Shown here piece after piece: positions 10,583 to 17,622 of a stretch of DNA of 64,000 bases. Source of the stretch: JBFWUM01 sp050247255 (GTDB lineage: Bacteria > Acidobacteriota > Vicinamibacteria > Vicinamibacterales > UBA2999); the NCBI GenBank assembly GCA_050247255.1, contig JBFWUM010000022.1:1-64000 (forward strand). The letters are read 5' to 3'. The notes beneath the pieces are model-generated. The model did no database searches. It was not told the origin of the DNA and saw only the letters and a list, made by a program, of their open reading frames with translations. A program made the position numbers and the translations under genes. The first letter of the stretch is position 1; each line of letters opens with the position of its first letter.

Positions 10583-10617
10583 TTCAGAATTCAGAATTCA
10601 GAATTCAGGATTCAGGA
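10581..10617. repeat. GAATTCAG tandem repeat after lpxC
   Basis: AATTCAG repeats nearly five times, decaying to GATTCAGG. The first A completes the lpxC stop codon TAA. The same words recur at 48853, 50517 and 53893. Confidence 0.9.
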
Positions 10618-10620
10618 TGG

Positions 10621-10648
10621 GGCTCCGGGTTACACCGGGGCCTTTTTT
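10621..10648 (+). terminator. Intrinsic terminator of lpxC
   Basis: Arm GGCTCCGG (10621-10628), loop GTTACA and arm CCGGGGCC (10635-10642) pair with one G-U, followed directly by TTTTTT (10643-10648). It lies 38 bases after the lpxC stop and 20 bases before the cytochrome start. Confidence 0.85.
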
Positions 10649-10667
10649 GCGTACCATCGTTCTTCGC

Positions 10668-11639
10668 ATGAAAAGACTGTTCAAGGTGCTGTTGGCGTTG
10701 GTGGTGCTCGCCGTTCTCGCTGCGCTCGGCGGAGTCGGCTATGTGATGGCGCGCTATCCGGACGTGCCGGAGGCGGAGACGATCACCGTCGAGGCGACGC
10801 CGGAGCGGCTGGCGCGCGGCCAGTACCTGGTCGAGCACGTGACGGTGTGCATCGACTGCCACTCCCAGCGGGACATGACGAAGTACGCCGGGCCGGTGAA
10901 GCCGGGCACCGAGGGCGGCGGCGGCGAGTTCTTCGGCGACGAGGCGGCCGGGCTGCGGCTCTACAGCCGCAACATCACGCCGGCGGGCATCGGGGAATGG
11001 ACGGATGGGGAGCTGATTCGCGCCATGACGACCGGCGTCAACCCCTCAGGCGAGGCGCTGTTTCCGATCATGCCGTATCAGCGCTACGCCTCACTCGACA
11101 CGGAAGACGTGCAGGCGATCGTCGCCTACATCCGCACGCTGAAGCCGGTGACGAGCCACGTGCCGGAGCGGGAGCTGCCGTTTCCGCTGCCGCTCGTCGT
11201 TCGCACCATGCCGGCAGCGGCGCGGCCGCAGGCACGCCCGTCGCCGGATGACCGCTGGCGCGACGGCCGCTACCTCGTCAACGCCGCGGCCTGCGGCGAC
11301 TGCCACAGCCCGATGGACGACCAGGGGCAGATCATCGCCGGCCGCGAGTTCTCGGGCGGCATGGAATTTCCGCTCCCGGGGGGCGGGGTGGTGCGCTCGG
11401 CGAATATCTCACCGGACCGCGAGACCGGCATTGGCGCCTGGACCGAGGAGCAGTTCGTGCAGAAGTTCAAGGCGTTCGAGCACTGGGCGGGAGAAGACCT
11501 GTCCGCCGCCGAACAGCGCGAGAACACGGTGATGCCGTGGCTGAAGTACGCCGGCATGACCGAGCAGGACCTGCGCGCCGTCTACAACTACCTGCGCTTC
11601 CTGCCGCCGGTGCGGAACCGCGTGACGAAGTTCAACTAG
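10668..11639 (+). CDS. Membrane-anchored diheme cytochrome c
   Basis: A 323-residue protein with an N-terminal hydrophobic anchor (residues 5-25) and two class I cytochrome c domains exported to the periplasm. Heme sites are CIDCH (about residue 60) and CGDCH (about residue 208); likely Met ligands lie in the PIMPY segment and the VMPWLKYAGM segment. It resembles the small diheme subunits that accept electrons from periplasmic dehydrogenases, but no dehydrogenase partner is adjacent on this strand. ATG at 10668 follows the lpxC terminator, so it has its own promoter. The 3' end overlaps the convergent regulator by 8 bases. Confidence 0.88.
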   Translation: MKRLFKVLLALVVLAVLAALGGVGYVMARYPDVPEAETITVEATPERLARGQYLVEHVTVCIDCHSQRDMTKYAGPVKPGTEGGGGEFFGDEAAGLRLYSRNITPAGIGEWTDGELIRAMTTGVNPSGEALFPIMPYQRYASLDTEDVQAIVAYIRTLKPVTSHVPERELPFPLPLVVRTMPAAARPQARPSPDDRWRDGRYLVNAAACGDCHSPMDDQGQIIAGREFSGGMEFPLPGGGVVRSANISPDRETGIGAWTEEQFVQKFKAFEHWAGEDLSAAEQRENTVMPWLKYAGMTEQDLRAVYNYLRFLPPVRNRVTKFN

Positions 11640-12687
11640 CGGCGCGCCCGCGGGTTCGGCCCGCCGAGACCGGCGCCTCCGGCGCGACTCCGGCTCGCCG
11701 GAAGCGTGACCGGTAGTCGGTTGGCGTCACCTTCAGCGCGCGCAGAAACACCCGGCGCATCGAGTCTGCAGACCCGAACCCGCAGGCACTGGCCACCGCG
11801 TCGAGCGGGACGCTCTCGTGCTCGAGGCGCTGGCGCGCCGCGTCGACTCGGATCCGTTCGATGCACACCGCAGGCGTTTGCCCCACCGTGTCCCGGAACA
11901 CGCGAGCGAAGTGCCGGACGCTCATGTTCATGCGGTTGGCCAGGGCGTCGACCGTCAGGTCGGCGGCCGGGTTCGCAGCGGCCCAGGCCATCAGGTCTGC
12001 GAAGCCGTTCCGCGAGGATGTCTGCGCGGCCAAAGCTGCGCTGAACTGTGTCTGCCCACCCGGCCGCCGCACGAAGACGACGAGCCCGCGTGCGACGGCG
12101 AGCGCGACATCCGCTCCAAGATCCTCCTCGACGAGCATCAGCGCCAAATCGATACCCGCGGTCATGCCCGCGGAGGAGTAGATGTTCCCGTCCTTCACGT
12201 AGATCGCGTCCGGCTCGACGGTCACGTCCGGATACTCGGAGGCCAGTCGATCGCACAGCATCCAATGGGTCGTCGCCCGCCGGCCGTCCAGCAGGCCTGC
12301 CGCGGCCAGCAGGAATGCGCCACCGCAAATGGAGACGAGCCGACGCGAGTGGTTGACCAGCGACAGCAGCGTGCGGCGCCCTCGCGCGGACATGCTCGTA
12401 CGGGCCACCGTGGCGACGTCATCCGTCGCCGGCACCACCAACGTGTCAATGGGGCCGGCGCGCCGGCAGCCGCCGGTCTCGAGAAACAACGGGCCTGTCG
12501 GCGCTTCGATTTCGCGACGCGAAGTCATCGAGCGGAGCTGCAACTCGTACGGCACGGCTCGTCCCGCACACGCATAGTTCGCGGCCTGGAAGACTTCCCA
12601 CGGGCCGATCAGGTCGAGGGGGACGACCCGCGGATAGGCAAGGAACAGGACACGGCGGGGCGCCTGAGCTGCAGCTGCGGAAGGCAT
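11632..12687 (-). CDS. GlxA-family transcriptional regulator (DJ-1/PfpI plus AraC HTH)
   Basis: A 351-residue regulator. Residues 10-190 form a DJ-1/PfpI-like amidotransferase-fold sensor (RVLFLAYPRVVPLDLIGPWEVF, SICGGAFLLAAAGLLDG with the nucleophile-elbow Cys). Residues 230-330 carry the double AraC helix-turn-helix (DALANRMNMSVRHFARVF and AVASACGFGSADSMRRVF). The start at 12687 (MPSAAAAQ) is chosen over longer in-frame options because the fold begins just after it. It is divergent from the sulfite dehydrogenase-like operon across 124 bases and so is its likely regulator. The effector is unknown. Confidence 0.9.
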   Translation of the reverse strand: MPSAAAAQAPRRVLFLAYPRVVPLDLIGPWEVFQAANYACAGRAVPYELQLRSMTSRREIEAPTGPLFLETGGCRRAGPIDTLVVPATDDVATVARTSMSARGRRTLLSLVNHSRRLVSICGGAFLLAAAGLLDGRRATTHWMLCDRLASEYPDVTVEPDAIYVKDGNIYSSAGMTAGIDLALMLVEEDLGADVALAVARGLVVFVRRPGGQTQFSAALAAQTSSRNGFADLMAWAAANPAADLTVDALANRMNMSVRHFARVFRDTVGQTPAVCIERIRVDAARQRLEHESVPLDAVASACGFGSADSMRRVFLRALKVTPTDYRSRFRRAGVAPEAPVSAGRTRGRAAS

Positions 12688-12811
12688 CGCGTGATCGTAT
12701 GCGACCGTCGAGCCGGCAGGGTGGCTGAAATTGTCGGACAGATGTCCTTGCGGTCGTGACGCGCCGTTCTTACCGTAGGGGCGGACATCAGGCCCAGCGC
12801 AGGAGTACGAG

Positions 12812-14059
12812 ATGGTGAAGTCATGGCGTCGGATCGGGAGTTCCTCGATCGCGCGTCCGAGTCGTCGGCGGTTCTTGACCCTGGGGGCAGGGGCGGGTGC
12901 CGCCCTGGTGGGAACACCCGGCCGCGCACAGGACAACGGGGCCGTCGGCAGGAGCCTGGGTCCGGGCGTCGGTCCATACGGAGAACGCTCGCCGTTCGAG
13001 ACGTCACAGCGTCTCGTGCCCCCGACGCCGAATCCGGAGGCGTCCATCTCCTGGACGCCCCTCCAGTCTACCTACGGGAGGATCACCCCGTCGGCGCTGC
13101 ACTTCGAGCGGCACCACGCGGGGATTCCGGCTCTCAATCCCGCCGAGCACCGGCTCGTGCTCCATGGGCGCGTGAATCGGCCGTTGCAGTTCACCTACGA
13201 GGATCTGCTCCGACTGCCATCCGTGTCGCGAGTGCACTTTATCGAGTGCGCGGGCAACTCCTTCACCGAGTGGGCACCTGAGACGGGGGCGACGGCGCAG
13301 CAGAGCCATGGCCTCCTCAGCGGCAGCGAATGGACCGGCGTGCCGCTTCGTATCCTCCTGGAAGAGGCGGGAGTCCGGCCCGATGCGGCCTGGATCGTTG
13401 CCGAAGGCGCGGACGCGGGGCGTCTCTCCCGCTCCATTCCGTTGAGCAAGGCCATGGACGACGCCTTGGTCGCCTACGGACAGAATGGCGAAGCGCTCCG
13501 GCCTGCGCAGGGATACCCCTTGCGTCTGGTGCTTCCGGGCTTCGAGGGCATTACGAACGTCAAGTGGCTCCGTCGGATCGAAGTGACGACGGAGCCGTCA
13601 TACGCGCGCGACGAAACGTCGAGGTACACGGAGTTGCTCCCCGACGGCTCGGCGTGGATCTTCACCTACGAGATGGACGTCAAGAGCGTCATTACCGCGC
13701 CGTCTGGTGGCCAGCGGCTGGCGGCGCCCGGGTACCACGAAATCCGCGGACTCGCCTGGTCGGGTCGCGGCCGCGTCAGGCGGGCCGAGGTGTCCACCGA
13801 CGGCGGCGCGTCATGGCTCGATGCGGACCTCGATCCGCTCATCCTGCCACGCGCGCTCACGCCATTCCGACTGGGGTGGCGATGGACTGGCGAGCAGGCG
13901 ACGTTGATTTCCAGGGCCACCGATGAAGCGGGTTACATCCAGCCGACACGCGAGGCATTGATTGCGGCCCGCGGTGTGAACTCCGGGTATCACCACAACG
14001 CACAGAAGCGTTGGAACGTGTCCACGAGCGGGACGGTCACGGCGGAGGGGCGCTCATGA
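12812..14059 (+). CDS. soxC: SoxC-like molybdopterin sulfite dehydrogenase subunit, Tat-exported
   Basis: A 415-residue periplasmic molybdoenzyme of the sulfite oxidase family. A Tat signal is visible (SRRRFLTLGAGAGAALVG, residues 17-34). The Moco-coordinating Cys lies in HFIECAGNS (about residue 147), and the C-terminal dimerisation domain begins near YEMDVKSVITAPSGG. SoxC normally acts with a cytochrome c subunit, SoxD, in sulfur-compound oxidation, and a cytochrome gene overlaps by 4 bases here. A good Shine-Dalgarno (AGGAG) precedes ATG 12812. No other sox genes are in the window, so a stand-alone sulfite:cytochrome c oxidoreductase is the safer reading. Confidence 0.88.
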   Translation: MVKSWRRIGSSSIARPSRRRFLTLGAGAGAALVGTPGRAQDNGAVGRSLGPGVGPYGERSPFETSQRLVPPTPNPEASISWTPLQSTYGRITPSALHFERHHAGIPALNPAEHRLVLHGRVNRPLQFTYEDLLRLPSVSRVHFIECAGNSFTEWAPETGATAQQSHGLLSGSEWTGVPLRILLEEAGVRPDAAWIVAEGADAGRLSRSIPLSKAMDDALVAYGQNGEALRPAQGYPLRLVLPGFEGITNVKWLRRIEVTTEPSYARDETSRYTELLPDGSAWIFTYEMDVKSVITAPSGGQRLAAPGYHEIRGLAWSGRGRVRRAEVSTDGGASWLDADLDPLILPRALTPFRLGWRWTGEQATLISRATDEAGYIQPTREALIAARGVNSGYHHNAQKRWNVSTSGTVTAEGRS

Positions 14060-14610
14060 CGCGTACGCGCGTGGCGCTCGCACTTGCCGTCCTAGGGTAT
14101 GCCGGCGGCCTGTTCACCGCTCAGGGATCGATGCAGTCCCTCGATGTCGGACGCGTGCTGACGGCAGACGAGTTGCGAGCCGTCGATCGCACGGTCTTCG
14201 CCGACGGACGCAACCTGCCTCCAGGGTCCGGAACGGCGATCGAGGGGGCGACGGTGTACGGCTCGAGGTGCCGGGCCTGTCACGGCGCTGGCGGGGCGGG
14301 AGGACCAGCGGATCGGCTCGTCGGGGGACAGGGCAGCCTCGCCAGCGCGATGCCACTCAAGACGGTGACGAGCTATTGGCCCTATGCGACGACGTTGTTC
14401 GACTACATTCAGCGCGCCATGCCCCTCCGAAGCCCCGGGTCGTTGACCAGTGACGAGGTGTACGCCGTGACCGCCTATCTGTTGGCGCAGGGCGGCATCA
14501 TCGGCGAAACGGCCCGGATGGATGCCAGCACGCTCCCGCGGGTCGAGATGCCGAATCGCAATGGATTCAGAGTGGATCCCCGTCCAGCCGTGGGCCCCTT
14601 CGTCCGGTGA
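14056..14610 (+). CDS. Cytochrome c subunit of the sulfite dehydrogenase pair (SoxD-like)
   Basis: A 184-residue exported monoheme cytochrome c: signal-type N-terminus (VALALAVLGYAGGLF), heme motif CRACHG (about residue 74), and a likely Met ligand in QRAMPLRSPG. The C-terminal AVTAYLLAQGG is the usual last helix. ATG 14056 overlaps the soxC-like stop as ATGA, so the two are translationally coupled, and it would take electrons from the molybdenum subunit. The GSRCRACHGAGGAGGPA stretch is typical of SoxD/SorB-like cytochromes. An in-frame start at 14011 lies inside the upstream gene and is unlikely. Confidence 0.87.
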   Translation: MTRTRVALALAVLGYAGGLFTAQGSMQSLDVGRVLTADELRAVDRTVFADGRNLPPGSGTAIEGATVYGSRCRACHGAGGAGGPADRLVGGQGSLASAMPLKTVTSYWPYATTLFDYIQRAMPLRSPGSLTSDEVYAVTAYLLAQGGIIGETARMDASTLPRVEMPNRNGFRVDPRPAVGPFVR

Positions 14611-14649
14611 CGATTCCCATGATCAGCCCCACGCAGCTGGGGGGAGCCC

Positions 14650-15060
14650 TCAGTAATCGAGCACTCTGAGCCCGGGAATTCGCGAAAAATCCTTGACGTT
14701 CCGCGTGACGAGCGGCGCATCGTCAAGCGTCGCCGCCGTGGCGATCAGCAGGTCGAACGCGGCCACCTGCGGCTTGCCGCGCGACGTCGTCGCGGCCAGC
14801 AGGCGGCCGTATGCCGGCCCGAAACGGCTGTCCGGATACGCCACCAGCACCCCCGCCAACAGCTGATCGAGCGCTTCGTGCTCCTGCAGCGGGCGGCGCG
14901 CCAGCTCGGCGCCGGCGCGCAGCTCGCAGACGACGTGCACCGACACGCCGAGGACTTCGTGCGGGTCGATCGACTCGATCAGGTCGTAGGCGGCACCAGG
15001 CCGCTCCCGCGCGGTTTCGCGCAGCAGGTCGATCAGGAACGAGCTGTCGAGATGGATCAC
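14650..15060 (-). CDS. vapC: VapC-type PIN-domain toxin
   Basis: A 136-residue PIN ribonuclease, toxin of a complete type II module. Active-site acids lie in LDSSFLIDLL (residues 4-13), the Glu of VVCELRAG, and FDLLIATAA; the C-terminal LVTRNVKDFSRIPGLRVLDY is the intact family ending, unlike the damaged copy at 1681. GTG 15060 is used because it overlaps the antitoxin stop as GTGA and places the first Asp at the right distance; a longer in-frame reading upstream is only a shadow of the antitoxin gene. Confidence 0.92.
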   Translation of the reverse strand: MIHLDSSFLIDLLRETARERPGAAYDLIESIDPHEVLGVSVHVVCELRAGAELARRPLQEHEALDQLLAGVLVAYPDSRFGPAYGRLLAATTSRGKPQVAAFDLLIATAATLDDAPLVTRNVKDFSRIPGLRVLDY

Positions 15061-15287
15061 CGCGTGACGGCGCGCGCCGGCTCGGCGCGGCGGGCCTGCA
15101 CCTGCCGCTCCATGCCGTCGATTGCCGCCGTGCTCACCTTCGCCGTGCGCAGGCGCGCGAGCAGACGTCCCGCGGTCGGGGCCGCGCCGAAGTGGGCCTT
15201 GATCACCTGGGAGAACGACTGTCCGGGCTGCTTGTGCCCGGCGAGAAGCGTGTACGCCTCCATGTCGATGGTGATGGTCCGAACCAT
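15057..15287 (-). CDS. vapB: VapB-type antitoxin
   Basis: A 76-residue partner of the PIN toxin. The N-terminus VRTITIDMEAYTLLAGHKQPGQSFSQVIKAHF resembles the ribbon-helix-helix-like VapB antitoxins (DUF217 type), and the remainder (ARLRTAKVSTAAIDGMERQ) is helical toxin-binding sequence. It overlaps vapC by 4 bases. ATG 15287 is preferred over 15302 because an 11-base direct repeat, the likely operator, sits right at and before it. Confidence 0.82.
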   Translation of the reverse strand: MVRTITIDMEAYTLLAGHKQPGQSFSQVIKAHFGAAPTAGRLLARLRTAKVSTAAIDGMERQVQARRAEPARAVTR

Positions 15288-15308
15288 GCACTTATCGTGC
15301 ACTTATCG
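15287..15308 (-). promoter_or_regulatory. Direct-repeat operator candidate of vapBC
   Basis: TGCACTTATCG is repeated twice without spacing (15287-15297 and 15298-15308). On the coding strand this also makes TGCAC, GATAA, GTGCA, an inverted repeat with a 5-base spacer. It touches the vapB ATG, the position expected for autorepression by VapBC. Confidence 0.55.
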
Positions 15309-15346
15309 CGGCCCTGCGGTCAAGAGCCGGGCCCGCGCGGGCGGGC

Positions 15347-15352
15347 TAGAAT
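15347..15352 (+). promoter_or_regulatory. Candidate -10 box of the glyoxalase-fold gene
   Basis: TAGAAT lies 41 bases before the chosen ATG (15393) and overlaps the alternative in-frame ATG at 15351, arguing against that earlier start. The same TAGAAT word precedes uvrA and the GAF-sigma54 activator. Confidence 0.4.
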
Positions 15353-15392
15353 GCGTGCGTTCCGCCGATTCGCGGCGGGCGTGGAGGCAGGC

Positions 15393-16382
15393 ATGAGCGC
15401 ACGATCGTTTCTGGCGGGACTGACGGCATTGGCCCTGATGGCGGGCGGCGGGACGGCAACGGCACAGACGGCGGCCGGGGCGGCCCCTGACCCCGGCGTC
15501 GGCAACGTGAGCATCCTGCACCTCAATATTTCCGACATGGATCGCGCGCTGGCGTGGTACCAGGGCGTGCTCGGCATGCAGACCGTGCGAGACAGCGGCG
15601 GCCCGCAGCCGACGCGCATCGTCGCCGAGCCGGGCGCGATGATGCACACCCACATCCTCAAGACGCCAGGTGGCGAGTTCTCGATGGAACTGGTCGAGGT
15701 GTCCGGCATCCCCCTCAAGCCACAGCAGGCGAACGTGCAGGACCCGGGCGCGGTGATGCTGGCGGTCAACGTGAAGGACCTCGAGGCGACGCTGGCGAGC
15801 GCCCGCAGGCTCGGCCTCACGGTGATCTCGACCAACGGCGACGTGGTGGTCACCGAAGCGCGCGGCCGTCAGGTCATGGTGCGCGACGCGGATGGCTTCG
15901 TCACCTACCTGAGCCAGGCGACCGAGCCGAATGCACCCTCAGTGAAGCTCGATTACGCGTTCATCGCGGTGGCCGACCTCGAGAAGACGGTTGCCTTCTA
16001 CAACGGCGTGTTCGGCCTGGGGATGGCCAAGCCCGGCAACCTCAACCCGACCGGCGCGCGCATTCTCGGCCTGGTGGGGAACCCGGCACTCTCGCAGTTC
16101 CGCCTGACCACTGACGCCGCCTTTGCCAACACCCAGGGCGCCCTGCGCTTCCAGGAGTTCGGCGGCGCCCCGAAAGCGCCGGTACGTCACCGCGTGCAGG
16201 ATCCCGGCGGCCCGATTATGACGATGTCGGTGAAGGACTTCGCGGGGGTGATGGCGCGTGTCCCGCAGTTCGGCGGTACCATCGGCGACGGCGAGACGTC
16301 GGCGACGCTCGCGCCCACTGCCACGGTGAGCTGGATCCGCGACCCGAACGGGCTGCTGATCCGCGTGGCCAGGGCGCAGTAA
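15393..16382 (+). CDS. Exported two-domain VOC (glyoxalase/bleomycin-resistance fold) protein
   Basis: A 329-residue protein with a signal peptide (SFLAGLTALALMAGGGTATAQ, residues 4-24) and two vicinal-oxygen-chelate domains: residues 38-165 (ILHLNISDMDRALAWYQGVLGM) and 190-325 (DYAFIAVADLEKTVAFYNGVFGLGM). VOC enzymes bind a metal with His/Glu/Gln at fixed strand positions; the family covers glyoxalases, dioxygenases and binding proteins, so the reaction cannot be fixed. Export to the periplasm is unusual for glyoxalase itself. The Shine-Dalgarno GGAGG before ATG 15393 decides the start. Confidence 0.82.
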   Translation: MSARSFLAGLTALALMAGGGTATAQTAAGAAPDPGVGNVSILHLNISDMDRALAWYQGVLGMQTVRDSGGPQPTRIVAEPGAMMHTHILKTPGGEFSMELVEVSGIPLKPQQANVQDPGAVMLAVNVKDLEATLASARRLGLTVISTNGDVVVTEARGRQVMVRDADGFVTYLSQATEPNAPSVKLDYAFIAVADLEKTVAFYNGVFGLGMAKPGNLNPTGARILGLVGNPALSQFRLTTDAAFANTQGALRFQEFGGAPKAPVRHRVQDPGGPIMTMSVKDFAGVMARVPQFGGTIGDGETSATLAPTATVSWIRDPNGLLIRVARAQ

Positions 16383-16400
16383 GGCGGACCCTGCCGGGGC

Positions 16401-16664
16401 CTACTTCGCGATCTTCTTGATGTAGGCCTCGAGCTTGTCGTTCTCGTACTTCACCGTATTCAGGAACAGGCTCTCGACCAGGTAGGCGCGGCGTTCGTCC
16501 TCGCCCATCTGGTCGATCAGGTGGTTGATCTCCTTCAGCATGTCCTCGAACGACCGGTCGAGATCGCGCCTGGCGGTGACCTCGCGGTAAAGCGTTTCCA
16601 TGATGGCGAGCAGGTCGCCGTCGAGCGCGATGTCGGCGCCGGTGCTGGTCTTGATGGTGCGCAT
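16401..16664 (-). CDS. Small helical protein of unknown function in sigma/STAS operon
   Basis: An 87-residue protein I do not recognise. It is charged and mostly helical (ALDGDLLAIMETLYREVTA, FEDMLKEINHLIDQM, KYENDKLEAYIKKIAK), with no signal or metal motif. It begins two bases after the STAS stop, third in an operon with a sigma factor and an anti-anti-sigma-like protein. A role in the same partner-switching circuit is a reasonable guess from position only. Confidence 0.75.
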   Translation of the reverse strand: MRTIKTSTGADIALDGDLLAIMETLYREVTARRDLDRSFEDMLKEINHLIDQMGEDERRAYLVESLFLNTVKYENDKLEAYIKKIAK

Positions 16665-16666
16665 GG

Positions 16667-17008
16667 CTAGGCTCCGAAGCTCTTGACGGCCGACGCCTCG
16701 TCGCCGTGAATCTCGAGGAAGTTCTGCGCCCCGGTCATCGTCAGCATCGTCTCGACGCGCTTCTGGACGCCGGCCAGCTTCAGCGCGCCGCCGGCGGCGG
16801 TGGCCTGGCGGTAGAGGTCCATCAGGCAGCCGATCGTCGCGCTGTCGACGTAGGTGACGCTGGTCAGGTCGAGCACGACCTTCGGCTCGCCGGCCCCGAT
16901 CAGGCCGGTGACGGTATTGGCGAACTCCGAGAGCAGCGGGTACATCAGCCGCGCTTCGTGCACGCGGACGATGGCGACGCCCTGCGAGCGGTCGGTGGCG
17001 AGATTCAT
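16667..17008 (-). CDS. STAS-domain anti-sigma-factor antagonist-like protein
   Basis: A 113-residue single STAS domain: GVAIVRVHEARLMYPLLSEF, then PKVVLDLTSVTYVDSATIGCLMDLY and AGVQKRVETMLTMTG. The Ser of YVDSATIG is the residue phosphorylated by an anti-sigma kinase in SpoIIAA/RsbV relatives. It would switch an anti-sigma kinase encoded elsewhere, as none is adjacent. It overlaps the end of the sigma gene by 4 bases (ATGA), so the two are co-translated. Confidence 0.9.
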   Translation of the reverse strand: MNLATDRSQGVAIVRVHEARLMYPLLSEFANTVTGLIGAGEPKVVLDLTSVTYVDSATIGCLMDLYRQATAAGGALKLAGVQKRVETMLTMTGAQNFLEIHGDEASAVKSFGA

Positions 17009-17616
17009 CCTGTCACTCCGATTCTGCGTCCGGCGTCCTGCTGGTCGCGCAGCAGCTGTATCTGCCGCGCCAGCTCGGTGCGCCCGCGGTTGATGCGGGA
17101 TTTCACGGTGCCCTCCGGCAGCTTCAGCCGCTCGGCGATCTCGTTGTAGCTCAGCTCCTGGATGTCGCGCATCATCACCGCCATCTTCAGCGACGGCGCC
17201 AGCTTGTCGAGCGCCAGCCGCAGCAGCTGCACGCGGTCGCGCTGCTCGAGCGCGGCGTACGGGCTGGTCGTCGGCGAGATCGGCTTCAGCTCGCCGGCGT
17301 CGATGTCGGCGTTGATCGTCTCGCGCTCCTTGCGGACGCTGCGGTAGTGATCGATGCACAGGTTGCGGCTGACGCTCACCAGCCACGTCTGGAAGTTGGC
17401 GCGGCGATCGAAGGTGTGGAGCGACTTGAACAGCTTGAGGAACACGTCCTGCGTCAGGTCTTCTGCCAGGTCGTGGCGGCCGACGAACTTGTAGGCGATG
17501 TTGAACACGCGCCGCCAGTGCAGCCGGACGATGTCGTCCCAGGCCGACTGGTCGCCGTTCAGGCAGCGCTGAATGAGCGCGTCGATGGCTTGCGGATCGT
17601 CGGGAAGTGCAGGAAT
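17005..17616 (-). CDS. Sigma-70 family (ECF-type) RNA polymerase sigma factor, non-canonical start
   Basis: Region 2 (AYKFVGRHDLAEDLTQDVFLKLF, NFQTWLVSVSRNLCIDHYR) and region 4 (LSYNEIAERLKLPEGTVKSRINRGR) are clear. The first canonical start is GTG 17508, but the frame upstream encodes a normal region 2.1 (ALIQRCLNGDQSAWDDIVRLHWRRV). There is no ATG, GTG or TTG before an in-frame stop near 17650. ATT at 17616 (just before PALPDDP) is the best candidate and gives 203 residues. An extended -10-like TGTTATCAT lies 6 bases before it. The first of three genes (sigma, STAS, small protein). Confidence 0.78.
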   Translation of the reverse strand: MPALPDDPQAIDALIQRCLNGDQSAWDDIVRLHWRRVFNIAYKFVGRHDLAEDLTQDVFLKLFKSLHTFDRRANFQTWLVSVSRNLCIDHYRSVRKERETINADIDAGELKPISPTTSPYAALEQRDRVQLLRLALDKLAPSLKMAVMMRDIQELSYNEIAERLKLPEGTVKSRINRGRTELARQIQLLRDQQDAGRRIGVTG

Positions 17617-17622
17617 GACCGC

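Noticed and set aside
10581..10617. Short tandem repeat considered as a CRISPR array
   Set aside because: The unit is 7-8 bases with no unique spacers, and there are no cas genes in the window.
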